Source of the DNA: Neoceratodus forsteri
Taxonomy: Eukaryota; Chordata; Ceratodontiformes; Ceratodontidae
Assembly (NCBI GenBank): GCA_016271365.2
Contig: CM057456.1
Span: forward strand, 667,699,501-667,763,500
Length of the DNA stretch: 64,000 bases
Direction: 5' to 3'
Made by a program: the position numbers and the translations under genes. The notes beneath the pieces are model-generated. The model was not told where the DNA came from. It worked only from the letters and a program-made list of their open reading frames with translations, and made no database searches. Shown here piece by piece: positions 11,161 to 22,667 of this stretch. The first letter of the stretch is position 1, and every line of letters begins with the position of its first letter.

Positions 11161-12470
11161 TTAGGGCCAGAGGTTACTAGCATATAGCCCTGTTGGGATC
11201 TGGTCTTTACCACCAGTCCATACTGTATCCTCTTGTTCTTGTCCTACATATAATCTAGATATGTTCCTGGAACTTTGATATCCCTGCCAATTCTTGTTGT
11301 TCTTGGTATCTTTTCTGGTATCTGCACCAGCTGTGTATTTTCCTTGCAAATATCAGGTAGCTTAGCAGATGCTGCCACATTCAGTTGATCCACACTCTCT
11401 GAATGTTTCTCTGGTATTATAGGACTTGACTCTTCAAAGTAATCAGGGAACACAGCAGGGAAGTTTTTCTCCTGTGTCTCCATTAGATGTTTCCTGTTTC
11501 TTTGGTACATTTTTCCATCAGGTGTACAAACTACAGTATATACTATTTAGGCAAATCATGCTTGATGACCATAACTGCAGGTTGCCATTTCTCTGCATGT
11601 CTGATTCTTATTTGGCCTCCCTTTTGAATAACTGTCAACTCCTGTGCCTGACAATCATGGTAGTATTTCTGGGTAACTTGTTTCGATTTCAGCTTGTCTG
11701 TCACCTCAGTCTCAGGTTTTAAAAGCAATATTGATGCTGGCAACTAAGATTTTAACCTGCATCCCATAAGCACCTGTGCAGGAGAAAATCCACTTTCTTC
11801 AATAGGTGTGTTCCTGAATTCTAACAGTATAAGAAAGGGGTCTTCACCACTATCTTCTGCCTTTTTCAGTAAGTTCTTTTACTATTTCTGCTTGTATGTT
11901 GGACTATGAGAATCCTGCACTAGATGTGGAGTGTTTAAATTTCTAGCTATCCACAAACATTCTGAACTCTGAACTAGAAAACTGTGGACAATTATTGGAC
12001 ATTATCATGTTTGGTATGCCATGTCTGTCAAACAGTGACTTCATGGCTGTAATGACAGTCTTGCTTGTAGACTCACTGAGTTTTGATATTTCAGGGTATT
12101 TGGAGTAATAGTCCACACAGTGAAGATATTCGGTTCCATTGAACTGAAAGAGGTCAGCTCCTATTTAGCCCAGGGTCTGTTCGGTATATCATGAGACAAC
12201 AGAGGTTCTTTAGAATTCCTGTTTCTATTTGCATTGCAAACAGCACATTGTAAAACTGTTTCTTCAATCTGTTTGGACATACCAAGCCAGTACAGTATAT
12301 CTCATGCTCTCTGTTTACACTTTACAATGCCAAGGTGGGCTTTGTGTATTTTCTGGAGCATCTGTTTCCTCATTTGTTGTGGAACTATCAGTTTTGCTCC
12401 TTTGAACAGTAACTTGTCAAAGTATGTGACTTCCTCATGAAAAGTCCAATAGTTTCTGATTTCTAGATGC
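11160..12470 (-). pseudogene. gypsy integrase region, broken
   Basis: Integrase joins retroviral-type cDNA to host DNA. On the minus strand a zinc-binding remnant with HKAHLG and LQCAVCNAN (about 12,230-12,340) is followed by a catalytic-core remnant reading DRHGIPN ... SNNCPQFSS (about 11,960-12,035), where D-NGPQFSS is expected. The C-terminal part follows at 11,543-11,743 (QKYYHDCQAQELTVIQKGGQI and WQPAVMVIKHD) and 11,425-11,510 (MYQRNRKHL). Several stops and frame changes separate the blocks, so it is inactive. Confidence 0.75.
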
Positions 12471-13328
12471 ATTCTGTCCCTTTCTGTGGGTCATCCATTT
12501 AGCACAACTGCTTTGAGCTGCTATAATGTCATGTCTTTATTTGTGGCTGACTGGGACTCTTGTAGTTTCTCTGCTGAAATAGGTAGCTGAGTAGTAAGCA
12601 GATTTACTTCCAGTTCTTCATCTAGCAAATCTTCAGTCTCCTCTCTAAGATATGCTCTGCTCAAGGCATCTGCAATATGCATGTCTTTCCCAGACTTGTA
12701 ATAAACTTATAAACTGTACCTTTGCAACTGCATAAGCATCCTTTGTAGTCTTGGTGGTGATTGAATTTAAGGTTCCCTGAATATTGCATCTAATGGACGA
12801 TGATCCGACTCCACTTGCTTCCCATATACATATTGGAGGAATTTCTCACATCCGTAAACAATCACTAAGTTGTTTTTCAATTTGAGCATACCTTTTCTGG
12901 CAATCAGTAAGAGCTCTGGAACCATGGGCTATTGGCTTTCCCTCTTGCATTATCACTGCTCCCAAGCCTTCCGAGCTGGCATCCACAGACAGTGTAACTG
13001 GTTCGTTTACGTCATAGAACTTAAGAACAGGTGCATTAGTTACCAAATTCTTGAGCTCTTGTAAACTGTTTTTGTGCTGTTGTTCCCAGTTTGTAGGATC
13101 AGTTTGTTTAGCAATGACATCTAATTTTTCCATTCTTTCAAGTTCTGCTTTGATTCTATCCTTCAGTGCTACTGGCAGTTTCCTGGGTGGGTGCACAACA
13201 GGTTTAACAGTGGGGTCTATCTGGATATGGTGCTGTCCTGGTACACATCCAAGAACTGTGAACAAGTCTTCATAGTTATCAAGTATGTCTCTTTCTCTGG
13301 GACCCACATTAAAAATCCTTTTCAACAT
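12471..13328 (-). pseudogene. gypsy RT/RNase H region with internal deletion
   Basis: The open frame at 12,846-13,328 begins with the N-terminal RT stretch LGCVPGQHHIQIDP ... HPPRKLPVALKDRIKAELE and reads on to KLDVIAKQTDPTNW. It then jumps straight to the RT-RNase H connection (PVTLSVDASSEGLGAVIMQE ... RYAQIEKQ). The palm core with the YxDD catalytic motif is missing, an in-frame deletion of roughly 200 codons compared with family members. RNase H continues past a stop and frameshift to YYKSGKDMHIADALSRA (about 12,655-12,710). Confidence 0.8.
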
Positions 13329-13381
13329 GCCTAACTGCTAGCACGTTGCACAACCTGGTATTGCTGGTGCATCTTGATCAA

Positions 13382-13816
13382 TTATAAGAACTGGATGTCA
13401 TATTTCTGGCCTTTATTCTCACAGATAGGCTCTTTTTGCCCTTTAGGTATCATCTGATGCCCTGAGTAAGTAACTAGCTTGTACCTGGACTTGCTTAACT
13501 TATCTTTCAAATTCAACATCTTAAACAATCGTGTTGATATGACTTTACATTCTGCTCCAGTGTGAAGCCTGAATTGAACTGCCTTGTTATTTAAGTGTTC
13601 TGTCCAGTCTTTTTTGTCCTCAGTAACATCTTTAACATTAATAGCGCTAATCTGCATTTTGCTGTCATTTCTGCTTTCTTCTGTCTGACTTATTCCAATA
13701 AACATTTCTGCTTCAGCATCTTTCTCATCTAACACATGTATTTTTCTAGGCTGAGTCTGAGGTTGCGTTCTACACATTTTTGCAAAGTGGTTTCTCTTGT
13801 GACAGGCTTTACACAT
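13382..13816 (-). pseudogene. gypsy zinc knuckle and aspartic protease region
   Basis: The frame opens with the CCHC knuckle CKACHKRNHFAKMC and later has FRLHTGAECKVISTRLF, the protease flap-proximal active site. The active-site Asp of the usual DTGA(E/Q)CNV is His (HTGAEC), which removes the catalytic residue. It follows gag in the expected order. A second upstream knuckle-like CGSCGYKYEK lies at about 13,840-13,870, just past a stop. Confidence 0.8.
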
Positions 13817-13837
13817 TTGGCCAATGGCAGAACATTT

Positions 13838-14562
13838 TCATTTTTCATATTTATAACCACAGCTACCACATTTGATTTCATCTTTTGTGTTTTCTTTTGT
13901 TTTTCTTGAGCTGCTCTTTTTAAATTTACTGTAGTTTGGTGTCACTTTCTTTAGTTTGTGGACTTGCATTTCTGCTTTGTCATTAAGCACTTTCATTTGC
14001 CCGTGACTAACCTCACTTGCACAGCATATGTCAATTGCTTTTTGTAATGTTAGCTCTGCTTCTCTAAGACGTTTGCCTCTGACCTGATCATCTCTAATGC
14101 CACACACTATTCTGTCCCTTATAAGTGACTCAGTTAACTGCCCAAACTCACAACTCTTGGACTTATTTTTCAGATCAGTCACATGGCATCTATCATTTCC
14201 AATGGGCCTTACACTCTGGTAAAGAACATGTGTCTAATATATGGCATATTCTTTCTGGGCTCACAGTACTGTTGAAACTTTGCATTTAACACTGCTATCT
14301 TCTTTCTGTCCTCTGCATTAGTAAATTCAAAAGTATTAAATACCTTTATCACTTCTTCTCCAGCTACATGCAAAATCATAGTGAACTGTACCTTCTCAGA
14401 CTTCCCTGCTATTCCACTTGCTGTCATGAGCAGCTCACATTTTTGTATCCATGTTCTCCAATTTTCTGCCAAATTCCCTTCTAGACACAAACTATTTGGA
14501 TGTTTCAACTGCTCCATTTGTTCCTTTTTCTTTCTGCAGTTTTTTCTGTACTTCTGGCACCA
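13838..14562 (-). pseudogene. gypsy gag (capsid) region
   Basis: Capsid-like sequence runs LEGNLAENWRTWIQKCELLM ... KVQFTMILHVAGEEVIKVFN ... QQYCEPRKNMPY (about 14,230-14,520). After a frameshift near 14,190 it continues SLIRDRIVCGIRDDQVRGK ... LTLQKAIDICCASE (to 13,838). These are hallmark phrases of Ty3/gypsy gag polyproteins in animals. An apparent longer frame reaching 14,685 runs into the 5' LTR and is not a real start. Confidence 0.75.
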
Positions 14563-14743
14563 TGAAAAGTATGAGAACCCACAGGAGGCTGTTTGTAGTT
14601 CAGCTTCTTTATCATAACCACACAAACACTTGCTGCTCAAGATGTAAGCATGTGCTGTACTCACATGTACAAACATGTGCCTCACTACATTGCCTTCTAT
14701 TTTACTGTATTGGTGCCATCTATTGTTATATTATTATACTACA
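14563..14743 (-). repeat. Ty3/gypsy 5' LTR
   Basis: Direct repeat of 8,561-8,742. In element orientation it begins TGTAGTATAA and ends TTTTCA. It is followed at once by TGGTGCCAGAAG (14,562 downward), the expected position of the primer-binding site. The priming tRNA could not be named. Confidence 0.85.
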
Positions 14744-14747
14744 GACA

Positions 14748-15084
14748 CTAAGTGGCTGCACATATGCAAATTAACCCATAATGGGCATGCAAATGGCCCT
14801 TTAGCACTGTGCATGCCCAATAGACTCATTTGCATGCTCAGGCTGTACATAGCCTATGGGGCCTGTGGTGCTATCACAGTTTAGGTGCGCTATCTCCTGT
14901 GTGCCATATGCAGCCTTAGGCCATGTCAGCGCAGCCCATATTCACTGAGCGCTGCACCAGCAAGCCCCAATATTGAACCAGTTAGTGCCTCCATTAGTGT
15001 ACACTAATTGACTGAATATAGTTAAGAACTGGTTGCACACTATTTTTGGTACAGCTCTACAGGCTGCACTGCACTATCGACAGG
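14748..15084. other. Unassigned spacer
   Basis: No gene or element recognised between the gypsy element and the CR1 copy. Confidence 0.4.
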
Positions 15085-15117
15085 CTCTGATGACCAGAAA
15101 TGGCACCACAATCTGCA

Positions 15118-15970
15118 CGGGGTTGTATACAGACCCCCGTCTCAGGGGGAAGAAATGGACAAGGAAATGATAAAAGGCATCCTTAGGATGGCAGAAAAAT
15201 GGGAGATATTGTTGATGGGGGATCTGAATATGCCAGAAATTAACTGGAGCACCTTTGCTACAGCCACATCCAAGAGCAGGGTCTTTCTTGATGACCTACA
15301 GGGGGAATGCCTCAGACAGCTAGTGCTGGAACCCACTTGGGAGGGAGCAATCTTAGACCTGGTACTCTCAAATAGGGATGGAGAGAGGATCTCAGATCTA
15401 GAAGTGGGTAGCCATCTGGGAACAAGTGACCACCAAACAGTGTGATTCACGATAAACACAGCCACAGAGTCAAGCCATACAAAAGTGAGGGTACTGGACT
15501 TTAGGAGGGCTGACTTTGTCAAAATGGGAGAGTGTCTCAGAAAAGCACTAGCAAACAGGCAAGAAAGAAGGGGTGGAGGAACAATAGGGAAACATCAAAA
15601 CTACCACCACAGAGGCAACAAGCCTTTGTGTGAAGGAAATAAACAAATCAAATCAAAGCAAAAAAAAAAAACCATTATGGTTCTCAAAAGAGGTGGTGGG
15701 GAAGGTTGGGGGAAAGATAACATTCAGGAAGTATAAGGAAACACAGAAGGAGCAGGACAGACAACTGTACCAGTTAAAGCAGAAGGAGGCCGGGAAGGCA
15801 GTCAGAATAGCAAAGACCCAAACCAAGGAAAAGATAGCCAACTCAGTTAAGAAGGGGGATAAAACCTTTTATAGGTACATTAGAGAGCAAAGAAAGACCA
15901 AGGGAGGGATAGTGAGGCTTAATAAAGGGCAGGGTGGATGGGCAGAGAAGGACAGTGAAAAGCAGGTATA
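15118..15970 (+). pseudogene. CR1 ORF2 endonuclease and linker, broken
   Basis: The frame 15,155-15,445 carries GDLNMPEINW (usual GDLN/GDFN catalytic Asp-Asn) and ends at LGTSDHQTV with the catalytic SDH, then hits TGA where the other copy has W. The linker continues KVRVLDFRRADFVKMGECL and, after frameshifts at the A run near 15,660, KPLWFSKEVVGKVG ... KTFYRYIREQRKTKGGIVRL. A tract of 11 or more A residues probably caused one frameshift. Confidence 0.85.
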
Positions 15971-16076
15971 CTGAATGGATACTTCTGCTCAGTATTCACA
16001 AAAGAAGAGGAGGGGGAGGTATCTAATCTAATCAATAGAAGCACTCTGGATAGGGGGGGTCGATCCCAGTCCTTTC

Positions 16077-17650
16077 ATGGAAGAAAGGGTTCTGAAAGAA
16101 CTCCTAAAACTGAAGGTGGACAAAGCAATGCGGCCTAATGGGATTCACCCCAGAATTCTAAAAGAACTAAGGGGAGAACTAGTGACACCAGTGACTACCC
16201 TTTTTAACAAATCATGGGAGGATGGTGTGGTACCTAAGGACTGGAGGAGGGTGGATGTGATTCCCCTTAATAAAAGTGGGAGCAAAGCAGAGACAGGAAA
16301 CTACAGACCAGTTAGCTTGATCTCAGTGGTAGGGATAGTGATTTATTTATTTATTTATTGAATTTTGTTGACCAGGTAAGCCCGCTGGGCCTAGATAGAA
16401 TCACTTCTGAAAGAAAGAGTTGTTGATTACCTAGAGGCCAGCGGGGCACAGGATCCAAGGCAGCATGGATTCACAGTGGGAAGGTCATGACAGATAAATC
16501 TAATAGATTTCTTTGACTGGGTGACCAAAGTAGTAGACCAGGGAGGGGCTGTGGACATGGCCTACATGACCTAGACTTTAGCAAGGCATTTGACACAGTT
16601 CCACACAATAGATTAATAAATAAATTAGCCAGCCTGGGAATGGGTCCCAAGGTGGTAGCCTGGGTAAAAAATTAGCTGGACAACAGGACACACAGGGTAA
16701 TAGTAAACGAAGTCCACTCTAAAGAAAGGGGGGTTACTAGTGGGGTAGCCCAGGGTTCAGTACTGGGTCCAGTCCTTTTTAATGTCTTTATAAGTGACAT
16801 TGCAGAGGAACTGGAAGGAAAAGTATGCCTCTGTAAAGATGACACAAAGATCTGCAACAGGGTTGATACACAAGGGGGAGAGCAAAGGATGAAAAGGGAC
16901 TTAGCAAGGTTGGAGGAATGGTCAAAAGTATGGCAGCTTAGATTCAATGCAAACAAGTGCAAAATAATGCACCTAGGAAACAAAAACCCAGGGCAGGAGT
17001 ACACAGTGGGGGGGGAGGGAGGTATTAACAACAACACAAATGGAAAGGGACCTGGGGCTAGTCATATCAGATGACATAAAGGTAAGCAAGCAATGTGAGA
17101 AGGCAGTAATGATGGCTAGGGTGATACTGGGATGTATTAGGAGAGGCATCACCAGTAAAAGCAAGAAGTTTTTATCCCTCTGTACAGGCAGTTGGTGAGA
17201 CTCCATCTGGAGTACTGAGTGCAGTTCTGGAGACCCCATCTCTGCAAGGACATAGGCAGGATGGATGCAGTCCAGAGGAGGGCAACTTAAATGATGCAGG
17301 GTCTGCAACAGAAGCCATACAAAGAGAGACTAAAGGAGCTTAATATGTTCACCCTTGAGGAAAGAAGTGAGAGGGGGGACATGATAGAAACTTTCAAGTA
17401 CCTCAGGGGAATCAAAAAGTCCAAGAGGGTATCATCTTTCAGAAAAAGAGATGTGCAAGAACAAGGGGACACAATATGAAGATAGAGGGGGGATGGCTCA
17501 GGAGCAACGTGAGGAAGTATTTTTTCACAGGGAGGGTGGTAGACGCATGGAGCGGCCTTTCTAAGGAGGCCGTGGGGTCAAAAACAGTGGGGGAATTCAA
17601 GAATGCATGGGACAGACATAAGGCAATTCTGGTGGGGGTTGGGAAGAAGT
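16077..17650 (+). pseudogene. CR1 ORF2 reverse transcriptase, broken
   Basis: RT motifs in order are KVDKAMRPNGIHPRILKEL, ADVIPL-type DWRRVDVIPLNKSG and NYRPVSLISVVG (to 16,361). After the small insertion come DFSKAFDT-like remnants near 16,575 and [20 protein letters not shown] near 16,740. The catalytic box reads CLCKDDTK (about 16,830) where the sister copy has CLFADDTK, so the Phe-Ala before the Asp pair is lost. The C-terminal domain follows (KRDLARLEEWSKVWQLRFNA, then PYKERLKELNMFTLEERSE). Confidence 0.85.
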
Positions 17651-17757
17651 AAGCTGTTGGTTAACTATGATCTGTAGTTTATCCAGTAGGTAAGGAAATG
17701 GGCAGACTAGGTGGGCCAAGTGGTCCTTATCTGCTGTCAAAGTCTATGTTTCTATCA

Positions 17758-19012
17758 GGGCCTATCTTGCTACATTGTTGTTGGCTATGGAGGTATCATG
17801 AGGGTATGTGTCAGTCGTCATGGGGGAAAGGGCTAATAAAACATCAGGGTCCTAGGTTTCAGGATAAAGGGTGGCGGTTACTGGGAGAATACATTGTAGG
17901 CTTCTTTGTTTCACGTAAAAAGAAGTGCCCGACAAGGACTTTTCCCGGCTGTTTTTTTCTTAAGCAAATTTCATTGCTTCAGTCTTGCCCAGTTTGAAAA
18001 TACTGCTTCACATTGGACTTTAAGCACAAAAGGTCACAATTCATTGCTTAAGACAGGAAGTTTTGCCAGATGTGTTTGAAGGAATTTTTGTATTTTTTCT
18101 CCTTAAACTGTAGCCAGCATGAGTGTTGTCAGTAGCCCAGTAGGGAAGGAAGGGCATAGGTTACTTGCTGATACTAAAAAATCTGGATGGGATAAATAAA
18201 ATGATCATTGAAGATCAGGAAGCAGTTAAAGCCACAGTGCACTGTGAATGAAATGTCCTGCTTTTTCACATCTGTCTGCCTGCTTGCTTGCACCCAATGG
18301 TATCCCATCAAGGGAGCACTGGAAGCACAAAAAAGGGTGCAGCCAAAAACCACAAGGCAAAACTCTGTCCATGAACTCAGCTATGGGGAAAACAGCGCAG
18401 ATTATGCCTCCATCCCAAATTGCCAATTCTTCATTGTTGCTCTAACTGGAGTTTGTTCTAAAAAGTCCAGGGGCTGTGAGGGGCACGTGGGACCTTGAAG
18501 CGGAGGACACAAATCTGCAATGTTTTCTTCGGAGTTCTTTTCATGGATGCTGTTTTGCCTTGTTCCATTTTTCCTGCGTCCTTTTTGACCACACTCATCT
18601 TCACCTCACCCTTTTTGTACAGAACCCACCCAATCAATGTTTGTTTCACATCTTTAACACAAACTTTTCTTCTTGTATTTATTGTGATCATTTGGACTAC
18701 TGCAGTGTTTCCTACCTTGGGTGCATTTGTACTGGCTTGTTCGGTAGTACTGAAGCCCCAGAATTTTTCTATGCATGTCTTATTTTGTGCTTTTCTTGGG
18801 TCTGCCTGTTACCTCAGCATAAGCTTTTATTTTGTGTGTTTTAATGTTTTTTAATTCTTTAAACATTATACGCTACAGAAACTAACTGTCATTAAGGCAT
18901 CAGAAGAGAGAACTGTGCACAGGATATTTCAAACATTTAGGATGACTGTGCCTAAAATCTGGTTATAATACAGTGGAGTGTGGGGGAGGAATCTTGTACT
19001 GACAATTAAAAC
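17758..19012. other. Unassigned intergenic DNA
   Basis: No protein family, SINE or element end was recognised. Two overlapping plus-strand open frames of about 120 codons at 18,476-18,854 are hydrophobic and cysteine-rich but overlap in different frames. They have no domain I know and are probably chance. Confidence 0.4.
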
Positions 19013-19340
19013 AAGAAGATTTGTCTCTTAGAGGACAGGGCCCATTGTTCTAGGCCTGGAACATTAAAGGAGGGTTAGAGAGGGCAGATAAGAGGGGGAG
19101 GGGCTTAGTGACACCAGAAAAGGGGAGGACTAGGAATGAAGATGAAAAATGGTCCTGCCAAGGGGATTATGACCTCAGAAAAGGGGTGGGTCTAGGGATA
19201 GCAGGGAAGATAGGGCATTGGAGATAGAAAAGGGAGAGGGGGGAATGAGATATAAGGGGTGGGGTTAAAACTGGGGATATAAGGGGCTGCACGGAAGGGC
19301 TCTCGCTCACTTTTGCTAAGCAGATTTTTATTTAGCACAT
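19013..19340 (+). repeat. Ngaro A1 repeat
   Basis: Matches A2 from TTGTCTCTTAGAGGACAG to CTCACTTTTGCTAAGCAGAT with only scattered differences. The same internal phrases (GGGGCTTAGTGACA, GATTATGACCTCAGAAAAGG, GGCTGCACGGAAGGGCTCTC) occur in the same order. Confidence 0.9.
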
Positions 19341-19539
19341 CAGTTGGAGAGTTGGTCTGTTACTGAGCTAGCTTGATTGGCCAGGTAAGCTAAAATTTTC
19401 TTGATAAGTGAATGTTAGGTTGAAATAAAGCGGGTGTGGAGGCACATAGATAAAAGTTTAGTTAGAATGTTAAAAAAAAGACAAAGCAAGGTTAAAGAAA
19501 TTTAGATAATAAACTACTGGCATTACAATTGGTGTTCCA

Positions 19540-20825
19540 AAGGCTGTTTTGATATAGGGATACAAGGGGTAGAAACATGTGAACATACAAATTTGCCAGT
19601 AGATAAAGGCCTTATGGTCAATAGAGACTGCTCCAGTGTGCAGCTAGCAACCCTTATACTGCAGCTGCCCTTCCCTCCCCTCCCCCTGACCCTCCCTCTT
19701 ACCATATCCCATCCCCTTTTGAAGCAGTCCACTGTTCTACAGGATACCATTTCAGCAGGCAATGGGTTTCACCCAGACACCACTTTCTCTGTAAAAATGT
19801 GTCTTCTCATTTTCCTCCTGAACCTTCCCCCCTCTAATCTGAGATCATGACCTCGACTGCCCCTACCCCCCTTAACTTGAATAGTGCCACCATGCCTGTC
19901 TTGTTTATTCCCTTCATGTACTTGAAAGTTTCAATCATATCCCCCATCTATCCTCCAGTGAGTACATGTTCAACTCCGTCAGCCTGCTCACGTAGGGTAT
20001 GTCCCCTAGTCCCTAGATCATCTTCATTGTCCTGCGCTGCACCCACTCCAGTAACTTAATGTCCCTCTTCAGATATGGGCACCAGTACTGCATGCAGTAC
20101 TCCAGGTGTGGCCTAACCACTGACCTGCAGTATACAATGGCAGGATCACCTCCCCTCTCCTTGAAAATATACCCCTGGCAATACAACCCAGCATTTTGTT
20201 GGCTTTTGCAGCTGCCTTCTTGCATTGTGCTGAGTTGTTCATTGAGCCTGTTATAATCATCCCCAGATCCTTCTCCTCCTCTGTCATGGCTAGCTGACCC
20301 CCCCCCCAACTGGTAGCTCCTTCTTGTTTTTTTTTGCCCTGAAATGTAGCACCTTGTACTTTTTGGTATTGAACCCCAACTGCCAGGTGTCCGACCAGGT
20401 CTCTAATTTTGACAGATCATCCTGCAACCCATGCCACCCTCCTAGGTCATCCACTACTGCTCCCATCTTGGTATCATCTGCAAACAAACTGATCTTGCTC
20501 TTGATGCCCATTGAGATGTCTGATATGAACAACCCAAACAACACCAGTCCCAGCACAGAGCCCTGTGGTACTCCGCTTGTCACTGCCCTCGAAGATGAGC
20601 TCTCCTCCCACCACTACCCTCTGCTGCCTTCCCTGTAACTAGTTTACTACCAATCCCACCATTTTCGCCCCTGTACCTGCCAGCTTAATAGCCAGCCTCC
20701 CATGCGGCACCGAGTTAAATGCCTTACTGAAGTCCAGGAACAGGACATCCACTGCATGGCCCTTGTCCAACTGTCTAGTTACCCAGTCATAGTAATCCAC
20801 CAAAACAGGAGCACAGGAGCCTGCA
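19540..20825 (-). mobile_element. CR1 LINE 3' fragment (family B) inside Ngaro
   Basis: On the minus strand an RT piece reads [20 protein letters not shown] ... SLFADDTKMG (20,290-20,583, intact FADD box). The C-terminal domain follows: [20 protein letters not shown] and [19 protein letters not shown]. It ends at 19,560-19,580 in a GTTCACATGTTTCTACC-type tail (minus orientation). The wording matches the longer copy at 55.2-59.5 kb and differs from the family A copies. It is 5'-truncated inside the RT. Confidence 0.85.
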
Positions 20826-21600
20826 GACTAGTTTGGTTTTCATTTGAACAGTCTTGGGCTGTTTTGTGGTGTAGCCTGGGGCTAGATGGAGTTGTTGTGG
20901 CAATGCAAAGGAAACAGGTGCCAAAATGTGCTGGGGATTGCAGCAGGCAGTTGTTTTTGCCCTACTTTTGTTGGAAACATAGAGTCTGCTTTAATTTAAT
21001 CCCGATTGTCTTGGTCAGGCACCTGGAAGGAAACAGGTGCAGGCACCCAAGCTGAATTAAGAGCCCACGTGGTCCAAATGCACAGGAGAAGTTGGAGGCT
21101 TTGGCTGGATGGTATGGAGTCGGTCAGGTGCCTGGAAAGCAGGAGTGATTGGGTGCCTGAACCAAAACTGGGGGTATCAAGTTCTTTGTGCAGAAAAGGA
21201 GGTGTTTCTTTGCTGGATATTGCGGTTGATTTGATCAGGCACCTGGAAGGAAGCAGCAATGGTGCCCAAATCGAATTAACAGCCCATGTGGTCCAGCAAC
21301 CACGTGTTGGAAAAACGGACAATAATGCCACATTGTTGGGTGCATAGAGTGGGATGGCAGCAGACACCCAGGTGATGTTTATAAGTGCAGATGTTGCATG
21401 GGGGTATGCGGCTGGATCAGGCACCTGGAGGGGAACCCGGTAGCTTAAATGTGTGGCCACATGGGGAGTGAACTGGACTGCTGATCATTTGTTGAGAAAG
21501 GAGGTCTGGTCTTGGGAAGGGAGGCCCCAGCCAAGCTACATGGGCAAGGGATTTGGCTAGAACTGAAAACAAAATCGAGAGATTTGCGAGGCTACAAGGA
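20826..21600. repeat. Ngaro 5' interior with about 200-bp tandem repeat
   Basis: The phrase GGTCAGGCACCTGGAAGGAA or a close variant recurs at about 21,013, 21,233 and 21,413, with a shorter variant at 21,121. The copies at 21,013 and 21,233 continue with CCCACGTGGTCC / CCCATGTGGTCC. No coding domain was recognised; open frames on both strands through the repeats are not trusted. Confidence 0.6.
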
Positions 21601-21654
21601 AGAGTGGTTGCCAGGTGATTAAAACCGTCTGGGCCACCCTGGTAATGGAGGGCG

Positions 21655-21820
21655 GACCATGTGGCAGCCACCATTTTGGGAACTGGTGGTCCGAGTGGCA
21701 GCCGCCATTTTAAGAGCAGGCGGACCTTGTAGTGGCCACCATTTTAAGATTGGGTTGACTGCATGGTGGCTGCCATTTTGGGAGCAGGCAGACCATGTGG
21801 TAGTCACCATTTTTGTGGCA
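21655..21820. repeat. 33-36 bp minisatellite, five units
   Basis: Units centred on GTGGCAGCCACCATTTT recur at about 21,661, 21,695, 21,731, 21,764 and 21,799, with spacers varying (GGAGCAGGCGGACC-like). It lies in the Ngaro leader region upstream of gag. Confidence 0.8.
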
Positions 21821-22016
21821 TGGCTTACTGCCAGGTGCCACCTTGTTATATACAGGTCGGGTGGGTTTTTATATTACCTAGAGGAACTTTGGGGAATTTT
21901 TGTGGAGGAACAACAATTTTATGATGCTAGTGATCTCCCAGCATGGTGGGACTTGGAGGGGAATGACTCATGCAGTGTAGCAAATGGGTCATAGATACTA
22001 CAAGCGAAGTTCCGGT

Positions 22017-22019
<3 letters not shown>

Positions 22020-22074
<55 letters not shown>
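22020..22074. repeat. (TA)n microsatellite
   Basis: About 27 uninterrupted TA units. Confidence 0.95.
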
Positions 22075-22075
<1 letters not shown>

Positions 22076-22206
22076 TAATTACAATAATAATACAATGAAG
22101 TGGTCGGGTATTGTATTATAGTCAGGAAGGTAACTTTTTTTGAGTGGCTGTGGGCCAAAGACACAATCCATGGTAACAAGCTGGAAGTAGATGTAGATGC
22201 TCACAT

Positions 22207-22667
22207 GTGGTTTTCAGAGGCCTTGTAAGTACCATGGACACCAGAGGGTTGAGTGCATTGAAGGCGGATGCCATGAATACAATTATGAACCTTGTGGACA
22301 GGGCTCATCGAGTACAAGATACTGTGGATGACTCGGAGCCGGACAACTGGGCACTGGCAGGATACGGAAAAAAGAGGAAGGACAGGGTCAGTTCCTGGGG
22401 AGGGGCAAAGGACAACCTAATGGAAGGCCCCCAAGGGCACCTATCCTGAAGAGTCCTAAACCCGATGTTCCTATTCCTGAACCAGAGCCTGTTCCTAGGC
22501 CGGTTCATCAGCTGGCACCTGTTTTCCAATCCCAGTGCCGGTCCCGGTACCACAGCCAACACCAGGGCCTAGTCTGGTACCAATCTCAGAACCAGTACCA
22601 GTGCCAGTACTACAACTGGTACCAACCCCTGCAACTTTTCCGATGCCGGTACCACAGCCCATAGGTT
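22207..22667 (+). pseudogene. Ngaro gag-like ORF1, N-terminal half
   Basis: An open frame from about 22,231 reads MDTRGLSALKADAMNTIMNL ... VDDSEPDNWALAGYGKKRKD and shifts near 22,445 into a Pro-Val rich repeat (PVPIPEPEPVP-like codons, 22,455-22,667). That repeat resumes at 26,965 on the far side of the inserted LINE. I know no catalytic role for this half; by position it is the structural (gag-like) ORF. Confidence 0.65.

Larger units (their letters stand above)
8561..14743 (-). mobile_element. Ty3/gypsy LTR retrotransposon, decayed
   Basis: Direct repeats at 8,561-8,742 and 14,563-14,743 begin TG and end CA on the plus strand. They are flanked by GACA (8,557-8,560 and 14,744-14,747), a 4-bp target duplication. 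Reading on the minus strand, gag, zinc knuckle, aspartic protease, RT/RNase H and integrase occur in Ty3/gypsy order from 14.56 down to 11.16 kb. The similarity of gag and integrase is to the K02A2.6-like branch, from memory of the motifs. A further 2.4 kb (8,743-11,160) has no pol similarity and contains at least one later SINE. Confidence 0.85.
15085..17757 (+). mobile_element. CR1 LINE, 5'-truncated (family A)
   Basis: CR1 is a non-LTR retrotransposon whose ORF2 carries an APE endonuclease and RT. This copy starts inside the endonuclease (VVYRPPSQGEE, about 15,125) and runs to the 3' end CAAAGTCTATGTTTCTAT (17,738-17,755), shared with the copy ending at 26,017. The nearby gypsy element lies outside it. 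A 45-bp insertion containing (TTTA)n sits at about 16,340-16,392, disrupting the RT just after SLISVVG. Confidence 0.9.

Noticed and set aside
18476..18854. Hydrophobic overlapping frames of about 120 codons
   Set aside because: Two frames overlap on the same strand with no homology recognised; low-complexity T/C-rich DNA gives hydrophobic codons.
21006..21460. Long opposing frames through the repeats upstream of Ngaro gag
   Set aside because: Both strands are open across a tandem repeat; no family and no start context.
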